A stretch of DNA of 7,843 bases from Methylococcaceae bacterium NSP1-1 (GTDB lineage Bacteria; Pseudomonadota; Gammaproteobacteria; Methylococcales; Methylomonadaceae). Position 1 is the first letter of the stretch, and every line of letters begins with the position of its first letter. Below, piece by piece: positions 5,781 through 7,843 of the stretch. The stretch lies in assembly GCA_002256465.1 (NCBI GenBank), contig NQJG01000193.1:1-7843 (forward strand), given 5' to 3'. The notes under the pieces were generated by a model. That model had not been told where the DNA came from. It searched no databases and worked only from the letters and a program-made list of their open reading frames with translations. The position numbers were made by a program, and so were the translations under genes.

Positions 5781-7843
5781 ATGCAACAAAAATATAAAGT
5801 ATTACATGGAAAACCCTACCCATCGGGTTCAACCTATAATGCTAAGGGGGTTAACTTCTCCATTTTCAGTCGTTATGCCGAACATGTAGAACTATTGCTG
5901 TTTGATAAAGCCGACAGCGATGAACCTTTTCAAATCATTGCGTTGCAAAAAGATATCAACCGAACCTTTTTCTCCTGGCATGTTTATGTGAGTAAATTGC
6001 CGGCCGGTACCTGGTATACCTGGCGCATGGACGGGCCAGGCCAAGCCCGTGATTCGGGTTTTCGATTTGAAAAAGACAAGCAACTGTTAGATCCTTGGGC
6101 GCGCGGAGTCAGCCAGAAGCGATGGTCTCGCAAAGCGGCCTGCAAACCAGGCGATAACTCTCGCACAGCCATGCGCTGTGTGGTCGCTGAGGAAAAATAT
6201 GATTGGGAAGGGGACGCTCCCCTGGCTATCAGAAGTGAAAAAGCTATTATTTATGAATTGCATGTCGGTGGCTTTACTCGACATCCCTCATCAAAAGTGG
6301 TCAATCCTGGTACTTTTGCAGGTCTGATTGAAAAAATCCCTTATCTTCAGCAACTGGGCATTACTCATGTTGAGTTGTTGCCGGTCATGGCTTTTGATGA
6401 GCAGGATGTGCCCAGAAACACGTATGATCTTGGTTTGAAAAACTACTGGGGCTACAGCACGCACAGTTTTTTCAGTCCGCATCCCGGTTATTGCGTGACA
6501 CCTGAACAGGGTACTCACGTACAGGAATTCCGGGACCTGGTCAAAGCGCTGCACAAGGCGGGTATAGGGGTCATTATGGATGTCGTTTTTAATCATACTG
6601 CTGAAGCCGGCAATGATGGCCCTGTCATTAATTTCAGAGGTATAGGAGGCAAGTCTTTTTATCATCTGGACAAATTTGATAAAAGCATTATGCGAGACTA
6701 TACCGGGTGTGGTAACACCGTGAATGCCAATCATCCATTGGTGGCTCGTTTCATAATCAACTGCCTTGAATACTGGGTCAGGGAAATGCATGTCGACGGT
6801 TTCCGCTTTGATCTGGCCAGCGCTATGGCCCGCGGAGAGAATGGAGAAGTCTTGCAAGACCCTCCCGTGCTCTGGGGCATCGAGCTCTCAGAACAATTGA
6901 TCAAAACCAAGTTGATTGCCGAAGCCTGGGATGCCGCCGGACTTTACCAAGTGGGTAGTTTCCCCGGTTATCGCTGGGCTGAATGGAATGGAAGATATCG
7001 AGATATTGTCCGCCAATTTGTACGTGGCGATAAGGGCCTGATATCCGAGCTTGCAACCCGCATCTGTGGAAGCAGCGATATGTATGAGTCTCAGGGGCGG
7101 TTACCTATAAGTAGCATCAACTTTGTAACCTGTCATGATGGCTTTACCCTTTATGATTTGTTCAGTTATAACGAAAAACATAACGAGGCAAACGGCGAAG
7201 ATAACCGGGACGGGTGCAGTAATAATTTAAGTTACAATTGCGGTATCGAGGGCGATACCGAAAACTTAAGCATTTTGGAACTGCGTAGAAAAAAGGTAAA
7301 AAATGTCTTCTCTATCTTGCTGCTCAGCCAGGGAGTTCCCATGCTACTAGCGGGTGATGAAATACTTCATACCCAGCATGGTAATAACAATTGTTACTGC
7401 CAGGATAACGAATTAAGCTGGATTGACTGGAATATGACCAACCAAAATGCGGATATTTTGCGTTTTGTTCAACAGATGATAGCGCTACGCAAAAGGCATC
7501 CATCGATCATGCGCCGGCGTTTTTTGACTGGCACTACCATTAAAGGGAAAAATATGCCAGATATTTCATGGCATGGTACCGAGATTAATAAACCATTATG
7601 GCATGACTGGGAAGCGAGAATCCTGACTTTTACCCTGGCAGGCATTGAAGACAATGAAGCTGATCTGCACATCATAATGAATATGTCGGATGAAAGTGCC
7701 AGTATACAACTGCCCGTGGTCGAGGGTAAAAAATGGTGCATGGCTTTAGACACTTCTCAGCCATCACCTCATGACATCATTGCACCGCAAGACCAAAAAC
7801 GATTCGGTGAAAATTTATATTCAGTCAATAGCAAAGCTGTAGT
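5781..7843 (+). CDS. glgX: GlgX/isoamylase-type glycogen debranching enzyme (cut by the right edge)
   Basis: The frame is open from the ATG at 5781 to the window edge, giving 687 codons with no stop; relatives are about 660-720 residues, so nearly the whole protein is present. The enzyme hydrolyses alpha-1,6 branch points in glycogen or limit dextrins in the cytoplasm. Residues about 8-110 form the CBM48-type N-terminal domain (YPSGSTYNAKGVNFSIFS). The GH13 barrel has all four motifs: DVVFNH (267-272), GFRFD with nucleophile Asp344, IAEAWD with acid/base Glu381, and VTCHD with Asp453. The stretches KHNEANGEDNRDG, LLSQGVPMLLAGDE and GNNNCYCQDNELSW are typical of GlgX and TreX proteins. AAGAGA about seven bases upstream serves as ribosome binding site. 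It lies 231 nt after the phzF-like gene and appears to be a separate unit. GlgX versus TreX cannot be fully separated from sequence alone. Confidence 0.92.
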   Translation, partial: MQQKYKVLHGKPYPSGSTYNAKGVNFSIFSRYAEHVELLLFDKADSDEPFQIIALQKDINRTFFSWHVYVSKLPAGTWYTWRMDGPGQARDSGFRFEKDKQLLDPWARGVSQKRWSRKAACKPGDNSRTAMRCVVAEEKYDWEGDAPLAIRSEKAIIYELHVGGFTRHPSSKVVNPGTFAGLIEKIPYLQQLGITHVELLPVMAFDEQDVPRNTYDLGLKNYWGYSTHSFFSPHPGYCVTPEQGTHVQEFRDLVKALHKAGIGVIMDVVFNHTAEAGNDGPVINFRGIGGKSFYHLDKFDKSIMRDYTGCGNTVNANHPLVARFIINCLEYWVREMHVDGFRFDLASAMARGENGEVLQDPPVLWGIELSEQLIKTKLIAEAWDAAGLYQVGSFPGYRWAEWNGRYRDIVRQFVRGDKGLISELATRICGSSDMYESQGRLPISSINFVTCHDGFTLYDLFSYNEKHNEANGEDNRDGCSNNLSYNCGIEGDTENLSILELRRKKVKNVFSILLLSQGVPMLLAGDEILHTQHGNNNCYCQDNELSWIDWNMTNQNADILRFVQQMIALRKRHPSIMRRRFLTGTTIKGKNMPDISWHGTEINKPLWHDWEARILTFTLAGIEDNEADLHIIMNMSDESASIQLPVVEGKKWCMALDTSQPSPHDIIAPQDQKRFGENLYSVNSKAV

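Noticed and set aside
6291..6857. 188-codon minus-strand frame inside glgX
   Set aside because: Antisense shadow of the GH13 catalytic barrel, whose motifs are intact on the plus strand.

Overview
The window looks like a chromosomal stretch from a gammaproteobacterium with moderate G+C. The protein styles (NirB/NirD, a GlgX-type debranching enzyme, a DUF1269 membrane protein) would fit a Methylococcales-like methanotroph, but that placement is recollection of family style, not a search result. No RNA gene, CRISPR array, insertion sequence or phage gene is visible.

Left part (1-1295, all minus strand): the signal-peptide end of a secreted protein cut by the window edge (1-110), a small exported SH3-like protein with four cysteines (258-653), and a DUF1269 protein with a glycine-rich membrane hairpin (798-1295).

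Regulatory gap (1296-1887): no convincing gene. It holds two good sigma-54 (-24/-12) promoter matches facing opposite ways. One at 1829-1844 (+) lies 43 nt upstream of nirB. One at 1367-1381 (-) lies upstream of the DUF1269 gene. Between them, at 1693-1765, are NtrC-like sites placed about 100-155 bp upstream of the predicted nirB start, as in classical NtrC enhancers.

Nitrite operon (1888-5549, +): nirB, nirD and a PhzF-family gene are packed tightly (1-nt overlap, then a 4-nt gap). NirB and NirD form the cytoplasmic NADH-dependent siroheme nitrite reductase, which makes ammonium from nitrite; with a sigma-54/NtrC-type promoter this is most likely nitrogen assimilation. Unusually, two of the three genes are broken. 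nirB is interrupted near 3040 between its flavin/NAD domain and its [2Fe-2S] domain, with about 35 residues of linker apparently missing. The phzF-like gene is interrupted near 5048 between its two halves. Both breaks shift the downstream frame by the same phase, and both fall at interdomain linkers. Either the operon is decaying, the polypeptides are truly split, or the assembly has errors there.

Right part (5550-7843, +): a 231-nt gap with a perfect 18-bp palindrome overlapping a TATAAT box, then a GlgX/isoamylase-type glycogen debranching enzyme with all four GH13 motifs intact, running off the right edge at codon 687.
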